Below, piece after piece: positions 8,577-17,612 of a stretch of 64,000 bases of DNA. The stretch comes from Gammaproteobacteria bacterium (GTDB taxonomy: Bacteria > Pseudomonadota > Gammaproteobacteria > Competibacterales > Competibacteraceae), in NCBI GenBank assembly GCA_024234995.1, contig JACKNF010000010.1, forward strand, positions 1-64,000. Reading direction: 5' to 3'. Every line of letters starts with the position of its first letter. Position 1 is the first letter of the stretch. The translations under genes were made by a program, and so were the position numbers. The notes beneath the pieces were generated by a model. That model saw nothing but the letters and a program-made list of their open reading frames with translations, was not told the origin of the DNA and made no database searches.

Positions 8577-9448
8577 GTCCGGTGTTCCAGAAAACCGCGT
8601 TGATGCAAAAACTCGATGATGGCGTCGGCTTGTTGTTCTGGTGTGCCGCTATCCAGAACTTTTCCAGCTTTACCAGCAGCGCCAGCAGACATGATCTGGG
8701 CGATCCGCTCCGGGACAGGCGCGGAGGCGTCAGGGGTAAACATCGCCTGCGCCCGTGGACGGGGTGGCATGATTTCATGCAGTGTCATCGCTGGGAAGTG
8801 CAAATCCTGTGGCGATAGTCCCAGATCTTCCAGCCCGTACAGCGGAATCGGTGTGTGTTTGACTCGCATCAGGCTGGGCAGGCTTGCTTGGCGCAGATGC
8901 GCCAATCCGGTTTCCAGTCCCAAAACCGCTGGCAGGGTGATTTCACTTTCGGCCCGCGCCCCGCGTGCTAGCCGCCGCTGTACACGGATCCGCCCGGATT
9001 GCAATACAAACTGCGTCACATCGGTGGCGACCGGCCAATCCAGATGCTCGGCCAGCAGCGCGGGCACCGTGCCTGATCCGCGATCCACGCTGTGTCCGCC
9101 GCACAGCACCAGGCCGGGGAGTTCCTTCATGCGCAGTGCTGCTGCTAGCAACGCCGTGGTGATGATCGGTTTGAGGCTGCCGAGCGCGTCATCCCACACG
9201 CGCAGCGCCGCGTCAGCCCCTGCTGCCAGTGCTTCCTGCAATAGGCGATCTGCCTCAACCGGTCCGACGCTCAACACGGTCACGGCTCCATTGGGCGGCC
9301 GCAACCGCAACGCCAGTTCCAGTGCGCTTTCATCGGCAGGGTTCATCATGTACAGCACACGGCCAGTATCGATCGATCCGGTCAGCGGATCGGCTTCGAT
9401 AGTGCTGGGATCGGGGACGTATTTAAGACAAACCGCGATATGCATCAA
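8573..9448 (-). CDS. fixA: Electron transfer flavoprotein beta subunit (FixA-like)
   Basis: A 291-residue EtfB/FixA protein. Family features: the start HIAVCLKYVPDP, NPADESALELALRLR, LQEALAAGADAALRV, and LCGGHSVDRGSGTVPALLAEHLDWP, which lines the AMP/FAD-binding cleft. The C-terminal extension is longer than in plain ETF-beta. Together with fixX, fixC and fixB, which follow each other in one overlapping set, it should form a FixABCX-type electron-transfer complex that takes electrons from a flavoenzyme or reduced mycofactocin and passes them to quinone. The presence of all four Fix genes inside a mycofactocin array is the notable point. The acceptor and donor are inferred. Confidence 0.85.
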   Translation of the reverse strand: MMHIAVCLKYVPDPSTIEADPLTGSIDTGRVLYMMNPADESALELALRLRPPNGAVTVLSVGPVEADRLLQEALAAGADAALRVWDDALGSLKPIITTALLAAALRMKELPGLVLCGGHSVDRGSGTVPALLAEHLDWPVATDVTQFVLQSGRIRVQRRLARGARAESEITLPAVLGLETGLAHLRQASLPSLMRVKHTPIPLYGLEDLGLSPQDLHFPAMTLHEIMPPRPRAQAMFTPDASAPVPERIAQIMSAGAAGKAGKVLDSGTPEQQADAIIEFLHQRGFLEHRT

Positions 9449-9456
9449 TCAATCCT

Positions 9457-9738
9457 TCATGATTCCCGGAAGGTCACGCCATAACCGCCGTCTGGATAAG
9501 CCCAGCGAATGGCTCCTTCCTGGTTGCAAGCGATATAGCAGGTCCCGCACTCGAAACATTGTTCGTAGTTGAACAGGATGCCACCGTCGTCCAGCGGGAC
9601 GAACAAATTGGCCGGACAGACATAGACGCAGGCATGGACCGTGCATTGGTTGCGGCAGATATCCGGGTTCACCACAATATGCGGGGCCGCTGCCACCCGG
9701 AAGCGCACTGTGCGCATCTTCTCTTCATGGGTGGTCAT
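9457..9738 (-). CDS. fixX: Ferredoxin-like protein FixX
   Basis: About 93 residues from the ATG at 9738, which overlaps the fixC stop (TGATG). Two cysteine clusters are visible: C-x3-C-x4-C-x3-C (ICRNQCTVHACVYVCP) and CFECGTCYIACNQEGAIRW, as in the ETF-QO/FixX ferredoxin domain that carries one 4Fe-4S centre. It works with FixC, replacing the C-terminal ferredoxin part of mitochondrial ETF-ubiquinone oxidoreductase. The length and the position between fixA and fixC are standard. Confidence 0.9.
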   Translation of the reverse strand: MTTHEEKMRTVRFRVAAAPHIVVNPDICRNQCTVHACVYVCPANLFVPLDDGGILFNYEQCFECGTCYIACNQEGAIRWAYPDGGYGVTFRES

Positions 9739-11066
9739 CACCATAGATAAGTCCTCGCCACTTGGTAGACATCGCGGAGCAACTGCCCCGGCTTGATCGA
9801 AGATTGGCGCACCATCCGGTAAGCCAGCGGCAGAATCTTCCGCTTGGGCGCGCCGTCGACCCGGAAGATTTGTTCCATCCCCTGCGCGACTATCTCCGGA
9901 TAAAGATTTTGCAGGCGCGGCCCATTGACAAAAGATGGCGCATGGCGATAGGCGCGAAAATCGGTGGAAACGTGGCGCTGCTTCAAATGCTTTTGATAGA
10001 CCGCCAAAGTGCGCGCCGAGAAATTGCCTTTTTGACAGGCGAGTATCGCCGTTTCCGCCGCCGCCAGTCCGGACTGCATCGCGTAATTCATGCCCTCCAG
10101 ATACAGGCCGGCGGCCAGGCAGAAACCGGCAGCGTCGCCAGCCACCAGCATGCCATCGGTGTAAAGCTTCGGTTTCATCGCCCAGCCGCTTTCGGGAATC
10201 AGGTGCGCCGAGTACTCGCGCAGTTTGCCGCCGCGCACCAGCGGCGCGACCGCCGGGTGGGCCTTGAAGCGTTCCAGTAGTTCGTAGGGCCGCTTGCGCC
10301 GCTCCACGAGCGACGAAATTTGACCGATCAGCCCCAGCGACAGCGAATCGCGGTTGGTGTACAAAAATGCGCCGCCATGAACATCTTCGGTGATCGCCCC
10401 CAGGTACTCGAAGGCGATTCCATCGTTGCCGGTGAGGTGGAAACGATCCTCGATTACTGCCGGGTCAAGCCCGATCACTTCCTTGACCCCCAGCGACAAT
10501 TCATGCGGATGAAACTCGCGTTGCAGACCGGCTTTTTTGGCCAGGAAGGAATTCACGCCGTCGCAGGCGATCACCACCTTGCCGTAAATGTCGCCCTGCT
10601 CACGGCGCACCCGCACGCCGGCGATGCGGCCTTTTTCCCGTAAGACATCATCGACGACCGCCGAGGTCAGCACGAAAGCGCCCGCGGCTTCCGCCTGTGC
10701 GGCCAGCCAGCGATCAAATTTGGGCCGCAGCACAGTGAAGCCGTTATAGGGTGCGGTGGCATAACCGGGTCCGGCGCAGCGGAAATCCAGCGCCACCGCT
10801 GTGGCTGGCGACATGAAAGCAATATTGCGGCGGCAAATGTGGCGCTCGACCGGGGCTTGCTCCCACCAGCCGGGAATCAGCTCATTGAGAATGGCGCTGC
10901 CGTAAAATACCGCGCCAGAAACATTTTTAGCGCCGGGATATTCGCCGCGCTCCAGCAGCAGCACTTTAAGTCCAGCGCGGGCAGTGAGCAACGCAGCGGC
11001 GCTGCCCGCCGGCCCTGCGCCAGCGATGATGACATCGAACTGTTGGTTAGCGGGATGCGTGGTCAT
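9738..11066 (-). CDS. fixC: FixC-type FAD-dependent oxidoreductase (ETF-quinone oxidoreductase)
   Basis: A 442-residue flavoprotein. The N-terminal Rossmann dinucleotide motif is AGAGPAGSAAALLTARAG, followed by LLLERGEYPGAKNVSGAV, typical of the FixC/ETF-QO group. A second FAD motif is VAGDAAGFCLAAGLYLEGMNYA near residue 300. It couples to fixB through an ATGA overlap upstream and to fixX through a TGATG overlap downstream. Expected role: oxidation of the FixAB flavoprotein and reduction of membrane quinone, with FixX carrying the iron-sulfur centre. Confidence 0.9.
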   Translation of the reverse strand: MTTHPANQQFDVIIAGAGPAGSAAALLTARAGLKVLLLERGEYPGAKNVSGAVFYGSAILNELIPGWWEQAPVERHICRRNIAFMSPATAVALDFRCAGPGYATAPYNGFTVLRPKFDRWLAAQAEAAGAFVLTSAVVDDVLREKGRIAGVRVRREQGDIYGKVVIACDGVNSFLAKKAGLQREFHPHELSLGVKEVIGLDPAVIEDRFHLTGNDGIAFEYLGAITEDVHGGAFLYTNRDSLSLGLIGQISSLVERRKRPYELLERFKAHPAVAPLVRGGKLREYSAHLIPESGWAMKPKLYTDGMLVAGDAAGFCLAAGLYLEGMNYAMQSGLAAAETAILACQKGNFSARTLAVYQKHLKQRHVSTDFRAYRHAPSFVNGPRLQNLYPEIVAQGMEQIFRVDGAPKRKILPLAYRMVRQSSIKPGQLLRDVYQVARTYLW

Positions 11067-12130
11067 GGCGTCATCTCCAAAGTCCGGTCAGCGGCGGGTG
11101 AACCGGCTGACACCGCCGGTTCAACAGGGTGCGTGGCGTTGACTGCCGCCCGCGCCTGTAATTTGCGGAGCAAGACCGGCAAGATTTGGTGCAGGTCGCC
11201 GACGATTCCTAAATCCGCCCGTTTGAGGATTGGCGCAGTGCGATCGCTGTTGACGGCAATGACCGTCTCGCTGGCGGTGATGCCCGACAGATGCTGGCCC
11301 GCGCCGGACACGCCGAACGCCATGTACAGCTTTGGAGCGACGATCTGCCCGGTCGAACCGATGAAGCGTTCCACCGCCAGCCAGCCGCGATCCGCCGCAA
11401 CCCGGGTGCCGCCCAGCGCTGCGCCGATCTGTCCGGCCAGTTGCTCCACCAGCGCCATGCCGTCAGGCCCACCGGTACCGAAGCCGCCCGAGACGATCCG
11501 TTCAGCCTCGCTCAAGCTGACGGTGCGTGGATCAGCGGGCAGGGTCCGCAAGGTGCGGTCACGAAAACAGGCAGGGTCAAGTTCCGGGCGCACCACGGTC
11601 ACTTTAGCAGTGCGTTCGTCCCGGCGCGCATTGATTCCACGCACACCGGGTGTGAGCATCGCGCAAATCAGCGTAGCGTAAGGCCAGATGAGCCGTTCCT
11701 GGCAGGCGCCGCCGTAGGTGTGACGAATCACTTCCGGGTAGCCGTCGCCCACGATGCTGATGCGCATACAGCAGCCAACCAGCGGCGATCGCCAGCGTAC
11801 CGCGAGCCGGGGCAGCCAGGCGCGCACTGAGCCGCTATCCGGGGCCAGCAGCAGCGCCGGATGGGCCTGGAGCAACACCGGGGCAAGGGCTTGCAACCAG
11901 CCGTCGGCGCTGAAGTGTGCTAGCGCTTCGTGTTTCACAACGGTCACTTGATCCGCGCCATGCGCTGCCAGCGTCCCGGCCAGCGGCTCGACCTCGCTGC
12001 CGCATAGAACAGCCTGGACCTTGACATTGAGGCGGTCTGCCACATCGCGGCCTTCTTCCACACATTCCAGGCTGGCGAGCGTCAATTCGCCGTGTTCGCT
12101 CTCCACGATAACCACAACAGGCTTGTCCAT
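11063..12130 (-). CDS. fixB: Electron transfer flavoprotein alpha subunit (FixB-like)
   Basis: A 355-residue EtfA/FixB protein. The C-terminal FAD-binding domain is clear: VAPKLYMAFGVSGAGQHL, then TVIAVNSDRTAPILKRADLGIVGDL, the usual region holding the FAD adenosine and pyrophosphate. The N-terminal domain pairs with FixA. The start overlaps the stop of the first OYE gene by one base (TAATG) and the end overlaps fixC by ATGA. One insertion before the FAD domain (RLAVRWRSPLVGCCMR and nearby) is somewhat divergent from housekeeping ETF-alpha, consistent with a specialised Fix-type complex. Confidence 0.87.
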   Translation of the reverse strand: MDKPVVVIVESEHGELTLASLECVEEGRDVADRLNVKVQAVLCGSEVEPLAGTLAAHGADQVTVVKHEALAHFSADGWLQALAPVLLQAHPALLLAPDSGSVRAWLPRLAVRWRSPLVGCCMRISIVGDGYPEVIRHTYGGACQERLIWPYATLICAMLTPGVRGINARRDERTAKVTVVRPELDPACFRDRTLRTLPADPRTVSLSEAERIVSGGFGTGGPDGMALVEQLAGQIGAALGGTRVAADRGWLAVERFIGSTGQIVAPKLYMAFGVSGAGQHLSGITASETVIAVNSDRTAPILKRADLGIVGDLHQILPVLLRKLQARAAVNATHPVEPAVSAGSPAADRTLEMTP

Positions 12131-14163
12131 TACACCGCCCTCCCGGCGCGTTCACCCTCGATAATCGCAGCATGCGCCCGGCGCGGCGCGACGCAGTCGC
12201 CGATCCGGTAGAGCGCCGGTACCCGCCCTTTCAGCGTTTGGTAGAGATCCTCGTCGACTTCGCGGACTTGCGAAAGCATACGAGCAGCGCGGGCGTTATC
12301 TGCTTTCAGGGCTTGATACAGACTGTCGTCGGCCTGCCGGTGCACCGCCAGCACCACGGTGTCCACTGGCGGGAAATGCACTATCTGGCCGCTGTAGTTG
12401 TGCAGCGCCATGACCACGCCGTTGTCGATACTGAGAACCGAATGGTCCGGCGTGCAGCGGATGCCCAGCCGCCGGGCCTGGCGGTACCAGTTCTCCAGAT
12501 CGAGGGTGACACCCAGATCCTGGCCGGCATATAGAGTCGGGGTCACCACCTCCACTTCGCAGCCCTGTTCTGCCAGAAACTCGGCAGTGCTGGTGGCTTC
12601 ATGAAAACCAAGCCGGTCGATGATCAATACCTTGCGGCCTGGCGTGACCTTGCCGGACAGAATATCCACTACATCGGCCACGCTGGGGCTGTCGCTGCCG
12701 GGAATAGCGGTGCGGTTGGGAACCGAGCCGGTTGCCACGATCACCGCATCTGGCTTGGCCGCCAGCACTGAATCCAGCGTCGCGGTGGTTCCGGTGCGTA
12801 TCTCGACATCTAGCTGCTCGATCTCATGTAATAGATTGCGCACGATATCGCCAAATTCAGCACGCCCGGCCACCCGCACTGCCCACACCACTTGGCCGCC
12901 CAGACGGGCTTCTTTTTCCAATAAGGTGACGCGATGCCCTCGACGGGCGGCAACAGCCGCAGCCTTCAGTCCGGCGGGACCGCCGCCGATCACCAGTACG
13001 CGCTTGGGTGCGGCGACGGTTGACAGGGTGCCAATGCCGTAGTGCTTTTCTTGACCGGCCGCTGGGGTTTCAATACACCCCATCCACCGGTTGAGTCCCA
13101 TCCGTCCTACGCATTCCTGGTTGCAAGACAGACAGAGCCGGATATCGCCGGTCCGGTTTTCCCGCGCCTTGCGGGCGAATTCAGGATCAGCGATCTGGCC
13201 GCGCACGATGCCGACCAGATCGGCATGGCCTTCGCTCAGGACACGCTCAGCCTGAATGGGGTCCTTGATCCGGCCAACGCCGATCACCGGCAAACGCACC
13301 GCCTTGCGCAGGGCCGAGGGAATGAACAGCGCATAATCCGGGCGGATCCGCATCGAGGCTTCGATCATGTACAAGGTCTGGGTGGCGGTGCCGATACTGG
13401 TATTGATCAGATCAATCAGTCCGTCCGCTTCCAGAAGCTGGGCCACAGCGACCGTTTCATCCAAGGTGATGCCGTCGCGGATCAGCTCGTCGCCGCACAG
13501 CCGGACGCTGATCACGTAATCGCGGCCCGTCTCGTTACGAATAGCAGCGATGATCTCGCGCAACAGCCGGGCGCGGTTTTCCAGGCTGCCGCCGTATTCG
13601 TCGGTGCGCTGGTTGGTGTTGCGCGATAAGAACTGACGGACGATGGAGGAATGGGAACATTGCAACTCCACGCCATCGAAACCGCCCTCGCGGGTGTAGG
13701 CGGCTACACGCGCATAACCCTGGATAATCTCCAGAATATCCTCGTGTTCCACCGCTTTCGCCACTTCGCGGAACAGGGGGTCGGCCAGCGCCGACGGCGC
13801 CCAGGCCGGTAGCCGGGTGAACATGCTACTGCTCTGGCCGCCATTGTGGTTGATTTGCGCCAGGATCGGCACGCCTTCGGCGTGAACCGCTCCGGTGATG
13901 CGCCGGTAATGCGGAATGACCCGGCGATGAAAAGCGTGGATCAGTTTTTCGTAAGGATGATCGGTGGGGTGCGTGGATTGTTCTTCGGTGATGATCAACC
14001 CGGTCCCGCCGCGGGCTCGCTCCCGATAATAGTAAAGGTGCCGCTCGCTGGGCAGGAAATCTTCGGCGTAGTTGGTCAGATGCGCCGAGAACACAATCCG
14101 GTTTTTGACCGTGATGTTGCCGATCTTCAGCGGGGTAAACAGCAGGCGTGGACGATGGCTCAT
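12130..14163 (-). CDS. FadH/OYE-family flavin oxidoreductase with 4Fe-4S motif (mycofactocin-associated)
   Basis: A 677-residue enzyme of the 2,4-dienoyl-CoA reductase/trimethylamine dehydrogenase type. Residues 1-330 form an FMN TIM barrel (FTPLKIGNITVKNRIVFSAH; catalytic-region FDGVELQCSHSSIVRQF). A full iron-sulfur motif C-x2-C-x3-C-x11-C follows (CLSCNQEC... GCI, from about residue 343). The rest holds FAD/NAD(P) Rossmann folds (VLVIGGGPAGLKAAAVAA). Two such proteins occur next to mycofactocin genes in some non-actinobacteria. It lies three bases after the second OYE gene and immediately before fixB, so it may feed electrons to or from FixABCX. The reaction is unknown. Confidence 0.85.
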   Translation of the reverse strand: MSHRPRLLFTPLKIGNITVKNRIVFSAHLTNYAEDFLPSERHLYYYRERARGGTGLIITEEQSTHPTDHPYEKLIHAFHRRVIPHYRRITGAVHAEGVPILAQINHNGGQSSSMFTRLPAWAPSALADPLFREVAKAVEHEDILEIIQGYARVAAYTREGGFDGVELQCSHSSIVRQFLSRNTNQRTDEYGGSLENRARLLREIIAAIRNETGRDYVISVRLCGDELIRDGITLDETVAVAQLLEADGLIDLINTSIGTATQTLYMIEASMRIRPDYALFIPSALRKAVRLPVIGVGRIKDPIQAERVLSEGHADLVGIVRGQIADPEFARKARENRTGDIRLCLSCNQECVGRMGLNRWMGCIETPAAGQEKHYGIGTLSTVAAPKRVLVIGGGPAGLKAAAVAARRGHRVTLLEKEARLGGQVVWAVRVAGRAEFGDIVRNLLHEIEQLDVEIRTGTTATLDSVLAAKPDAVIVATGSVPNRTAIPGSDSPSVADVVDILSGKVTPGRKVLIIDRLGFHEATSTAEFLAEQGCEVEVVTPTLYAGQDLGVTLDLENWYRQARRLGIRCTPDHSVLSIDNGVVMALHNYSGQIVHFPPVDTVVLAVHRQADDSLYQALKADNARAARMLSQVREVDEDLYQTLKGRVPALYRIGDCVAPRRAHAAIIEGERAGRAV

Positions 14164-14166
14164 AGC

Positions 14167-16140
14167 TTAGACCTCCCGTCCGGCTCGATAGCCTTCTAAA
14201 ATCGCATGACTGAGATAACGCGGCGCGACGCAATCGCCGGCCCGGAATACCCGTAAACCGCTCGCCTTAAGCGCGAAATACAGGGTTTCGTCGGGCCGTT
14301 CCGGCGACACGTCCACCACCAGATCGATTTCGTCGAGGCGGATTTCCCGGTCATCGAAACGGTCCGTGCCGATCACACTGTGCTCAGTGACTTCCAGGGC
14401 ATCGAACTGGGGACGGAAGGCGATGCCGCGGACGGCGGCGCGCTGGTTCCAAGCGGTCAACTCCAGCGATGCGGTCAAGCGCTGGCCGGCGAACATGTCG
14501 CTGGTGGCCACTTCGACGTGCCAGCCGCGTTCGGCCAGCCATTCGGCAACGGCCATGCCGGCCGGATCGCCCAGGGTGTCGAGGACCACGGCGCGGCCGG
14601 GCGTGGCTGGCACATCGCCGCGCATGACGTGCCGGGGATTGATCACCGGCGCGTTCGGGTGGAAACGGACGCTGGGGTGATGACCGGGTATTCCGCCTGC
14701 CGCCACGATCGCCGCATGGGGGGCTTGCTGACCAATCTGCCCGGCGGTCATTTCCACGCCAGTGTGTATTTCGATCTCCAGCTTGCGGACTTGCCGCTCC
14801 AGCCAATCGACGGCCAGCGCCAATCGTTCCCGGCCCGGCGCCGCAGCTGCTAGCCGGACCGCGCCGCCGAGTTGCGGTTCACGCTCATACAAGGCCACTC
14901 GATGGCCGCGCAGCGCTGCGACCCGCGCCGCCTCCAAACCAGCAGGCCCGCCGCCCACGACCAAGACCCGATGGGGCATCCGGGCGCGTTTCAAGGGGGC
15001 GAATTCGGCCTCACATTCGTAGCCAGCCGCCGGATTGTTGGCGCAATTCAGCCGGGGATTCTGCACCAAGCCGATGATGTTGTCCTGGTTGGCAAGCAGA
15101 CACGGGCGGATATCGTCAGCGTAGCCCCGGCGCAGCTTGGCGGGGAGTTCGGGGTCCGCGATCAGGGCGCGGGTCATTTCCACGGCGTCGGCTTTCCCGT
15201 CAGCCAGCAGTGCTGCCGCCATGCCAGGATCGGCGATGCTGCCCTGGGCAAAGACCGGTAGCGTGACCGCCGCCTTGATCCCCGCCGCCAGAGGGACGGC
15301 GAAGCCAGGCGGTTGATACAGGCCGGGCCGGGTCAGGTGGCTGGTATAGATGCTACCGCTGGTGACGCTGATGAAGTCGATGAGTCCATCACTCGCCAGA
15401 CAACGGGCGATCTCCGCCGCGTCTTCCGGCTTGATCCCGGCCCAGGGCGCATGTTCGTCGCCCGACAGGCGCAGCCCGACGGCCAGGCGATGACCCAGCT
15501 CGTCACGCACCTCTTTAATGATCTGGCGGGCGAAGCGTAGCCGGTTGTCCAGCGAGCCGCCGTACTCGTCGTTGCGCTGATTGGTCAGCGGTGACAGAAA
15601 CTGGCGAATCAGGCTGTCCTGACCCGCGTTTAGCTCGACCCCATCCAAACCACCGTCGCGGGCGTAACGGGCTGCCTGCCGGAAGCCTTCGACGACGGCG
15701 GCGATATCTTCAGGGTCCATGGCCTGCGGCAACTCGCGGCTGTTGACTTCCGGAACCGGCGATGGCGCCCACAGCGGCAGCTGGGAATAATGACTGCTGC
15801 CCTGCATGCCGCTGTGTGTCAAGTGCGCCAGCACCAGGGCGCCATGACAGTGCAGCGCGTCCGCAACCTGGCGATAACCATCCACCACGGTGGCCTCGTA
15901 GCCAAATATCGCATACTCGTAGGGCCAGTCCGAAGGGTGGACGACGCTGCCTTCCAGAACGATGGTTCCTGCGCCACCGGCGGCGCGGGCTTCGTAATAG
16001 GCGGTGTGCCGTCCGGTGAAGCGGTTGCCGGTGGCGAAGTTGGTCTGGTGGGCGGCGAACACGAAACGGTTCGGCGCAGTTTTTCCACCGAGTGACAGCG
16101 GGGCGAAAAGCCCGGCATAACGGTCTTGCGGTTTGCTCAT
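14167..16140 (-). CDS. FadH/OYE-family flavin oxidoreductase lacking two 4Fe-4S cysteines
   Basis: A 657-residue paralogue of the following gene: FMN TIM barrel (FAPLSLGGKTAPNRFVFAAH), then Rossmann domains (VLVVGGGPAGLEAARVAALRG). At the iron-sulfur site (about residue 345) it reads CLLANQDN...LNC. The first and fourth cysteines remain but the second and third are Ala and Asn. A normal 4Fe-4S centre is therefore unlikely, and electron flow between FMN and FAD would be broken or rerouted. The reading frame is otherwise intact and of full length, so this looks like functional divergence rather than decay. The partner gene keeps all four cysteines, suggesting a division of labour. Confidence 0.83.
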   Translation of the reverse strand: MSKPQDRYAGLFAPLSLGGKTAPNRFVFAAHQTNFATGNRFTGRHTAYYEARAAGGAGTIVLEGSVVHPSDWPYEYAIFGYEATVVDGYRQVADALHCHGALVLAHLTHSGMQGSSHYSQLPLWAPSPVPEVNSRELPQAMDPEDIAAVVEGFRQAARYARDGGLDGVELNAGQDSLIRQFLSPLTNQRNDEYGGSLDNRLRFARQIIKEVRDELGHRLAVGLRLSGDEHAPWAGIKPEDAAEIARCLASDGLIDFISVTSGSIYTSHLTRPGLYQPPGFAVPLAAGIKAAVTLPVFAQGSIADPGMAAALLADGKADAVEMTRALIADPELPAKLRRGYADDIRPCLLANQDNIIGLVQNPRLNCANNPAAGYECEAEFAPLKRARMPHRVLVVGGGPAGLEAARVAALRGHRVALYEREPQLGGAVRLAAAAPGRERLALAVDWLERQVRKLEIEIHTGVEMTAGQIGQQAPHAAIVAAGGIPGHHPSVRFHPNAPVINPRHVMRGDVPATPGRAVVLDTLGDPAGMAVAEWLAERGWHVEVATSDMFAGQRLTASLELTAWNQRAAVRGIAFRPQFDALEVTEHSVIGTDRFDDREIRLDEIDLVVDVSPERPDETLYFALKASGLRVFRAGDCVAPRYLSHAILEGYRAGREV

Positions 16141-16187
16141 GACCGGGCCTCACGCACGGCGGATTTCACGCATGGCTTGGATCGGAC

Positions 16188-17250
16188 TCATGACCGGGCG
16201 CCTGCAAGTTGCGATGCAGCTTTCACTGGTACCGGAAACGGTGCCGGTTGCTGAAACACGCAGTCCGGGTCGGGCGCATCCAGGGATCGCTGCGTGAAAT
16301 GTTTGACGGCTATGCAACCGCCGTGGCACTTGCTGTACGCATTGCAGGTCTGGCAACTGCCGCCAACTTGCCATTCCGCAGGTGCGCGAACAGCGGCGAG
16401 TGGCGCCAGATACCGGCGAATCCACCCGGTTGGCGCACGTTGCCGCCGGAAAACTCTGGGGCCAGCATGAACGGCAGGCGTACACTTCGCCGACCGGGTC
16501 CACGCAACAGACGATACGCCCGGCGCCGCACAGGTTCAGCCGTCCATCGGCTGCCCGTAAGCCGACAGGTGAAAGAAGGAATCGCCGGTCAAAGCACGTC
16601 GCGATGGTTCAGCAGCCACTCGTACAGTCCGCGGTTTTGGGCGTGGGTCGGACGCAACGCTTGCTACACCGCGCCGCCGCGACTGGTGGACGCAGCCGCG
16701 TTAGCCGCAACCCGGCTCCATAACGTTGGGACAGGGCGTATAGCTCGTCGAGCTGCGGATAGTTGTGGCGGGTGACGGTGGTGTTGATCTTGAATGGAAA
16801 CCGGTGCTTGGCCAGCCGCTCCATTGCCTGCCGGGCGCGGTCGTAAGAACCGTCGCCGCGCACCGGATCGTTGGTGGCCGAGGTTGCGCCATCGAGACTG
16901 ATTTGTACGTCCAGATAATCGCGCGATGCGATCCACGCCGCTGCGTCGTCGTCGATCAAAGCGCCGTTGGTGCTGAACTTAACGCCAATGCTGCGCGTCA
17001 GCGCGTAGTCCATTAATTCACGAAAATCCTTCCGGCTCATCGGCTCGCCGCCGCCGACATTGATGTAAAACACCTTCATCTCCGCCCACTCGTCGATCAG
17101 CCGCTTGGCTTCGGCGGTGGTGAGTTCATCGGGCCGGCGCTTGCCAGAAGAAGATAGGCAGTGCACACAGTGCAGGTTGCAAGCGTAAGTGATTTCCCAA
17201 GTCAGGCAGATCGGCGCGTCTAGGCCCTGCCGGAAGATTTCATAGCTCAT
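16188..17250 (-). pseudogene. mftC: Mycofactocin radical SAM maturase MftC, frame broken
   Basis: The first 200 residues are intact: radical SAM motif CNLHCVHC (C-x3-C-x2-C), GGGEPMS, and YGAGLRLTRLRP. MftC oxidatively decarboxylates the MftA C-terminal Tyr and forms the Val-Tyr crosslink. After LRLTRLRP the frame shifts repeatedly, but the expected protein can be followed through three frames: HAQNRGLYEWLLNHRDVL, LTGDSFFHLSAYGQP, LNLCGAGRIVC, DPVGEVYAC, PFMLAPEFSGGNV, and the auxiliary cluster GGSCQTCNAYSKCHGGC ending at a stop at 16188. Most breaks are single missing bases at CC, GG or TT, and one TGG reads TAG. The Fe-S cysteines are all conserved, so sequencing error is as likely as true loss. 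The head would start at the ATG at 17250. Confidence 0.85.
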
Positions 17251-17284
17251 CGGCTGATCCTGCGAACGGTAGTAAGGCGAGTCG

Positions 17285-17560
17285 TTAACCTTCAGCGGTG
17301 GCCGGATCGATGTCCGCCCGGATTTCCGAAATGCGGTTAGCCGGGAATCCGCCTTGCTCAGCGTGTTGCTTCACCAGGTCGGCGTTGGGCGCGATGTAAA
17401 CGCAGTAAATCTTGTCGTCGGTAACGTAGCTTTGCACCCATTGGATCTGGGGTCCCAACGCACTCAGCACCCCGCAGGACTTTTGCGAAATGGCTTTCAG
17501 ATCGGCGGGGGACAGCTTGCCCGCGCCAGGTAATTCACGTTCGATGAGATACTTGGGCAT
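17285..17560 (-). CDS. DUF4242 (SCO4226-like) small protein
   Basis: A 91-residue protein beginning MPKYLIERELPGAG. The pattern of an antiparallel ferredoxin-like fold (YLIERE, QWVQSYVTDDKIYCVYIAP, HAEQGGFPANRISEI) matches DUF4242, whose Streptomyces member SCO4226 binds nickel. Function in this array is unknown. It lies between the mftC head and the DUF779 gene, with short gaps of about 35 and 50 bases, and is read in the same direction. It might act as a metal or small-molecule carrier for the alcohol dehydrogenase, but nothing in the sequence proves that. Confidence 0.75.
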   Translation of the reverse strand: MPKYLIERELPGAGKLSPADLKAISQKSCGVLSALGPQIQWVQSYVTDDKIYCVYIAPNADLVKQHAEQGGFPANRISEIRADIDPATAEG

Positions 17561-17612
17561 GACGTTAAACCTCTTTGGTGGATTTAATGGTTTTTTATAG
17601 TGTGGTTGTTAT

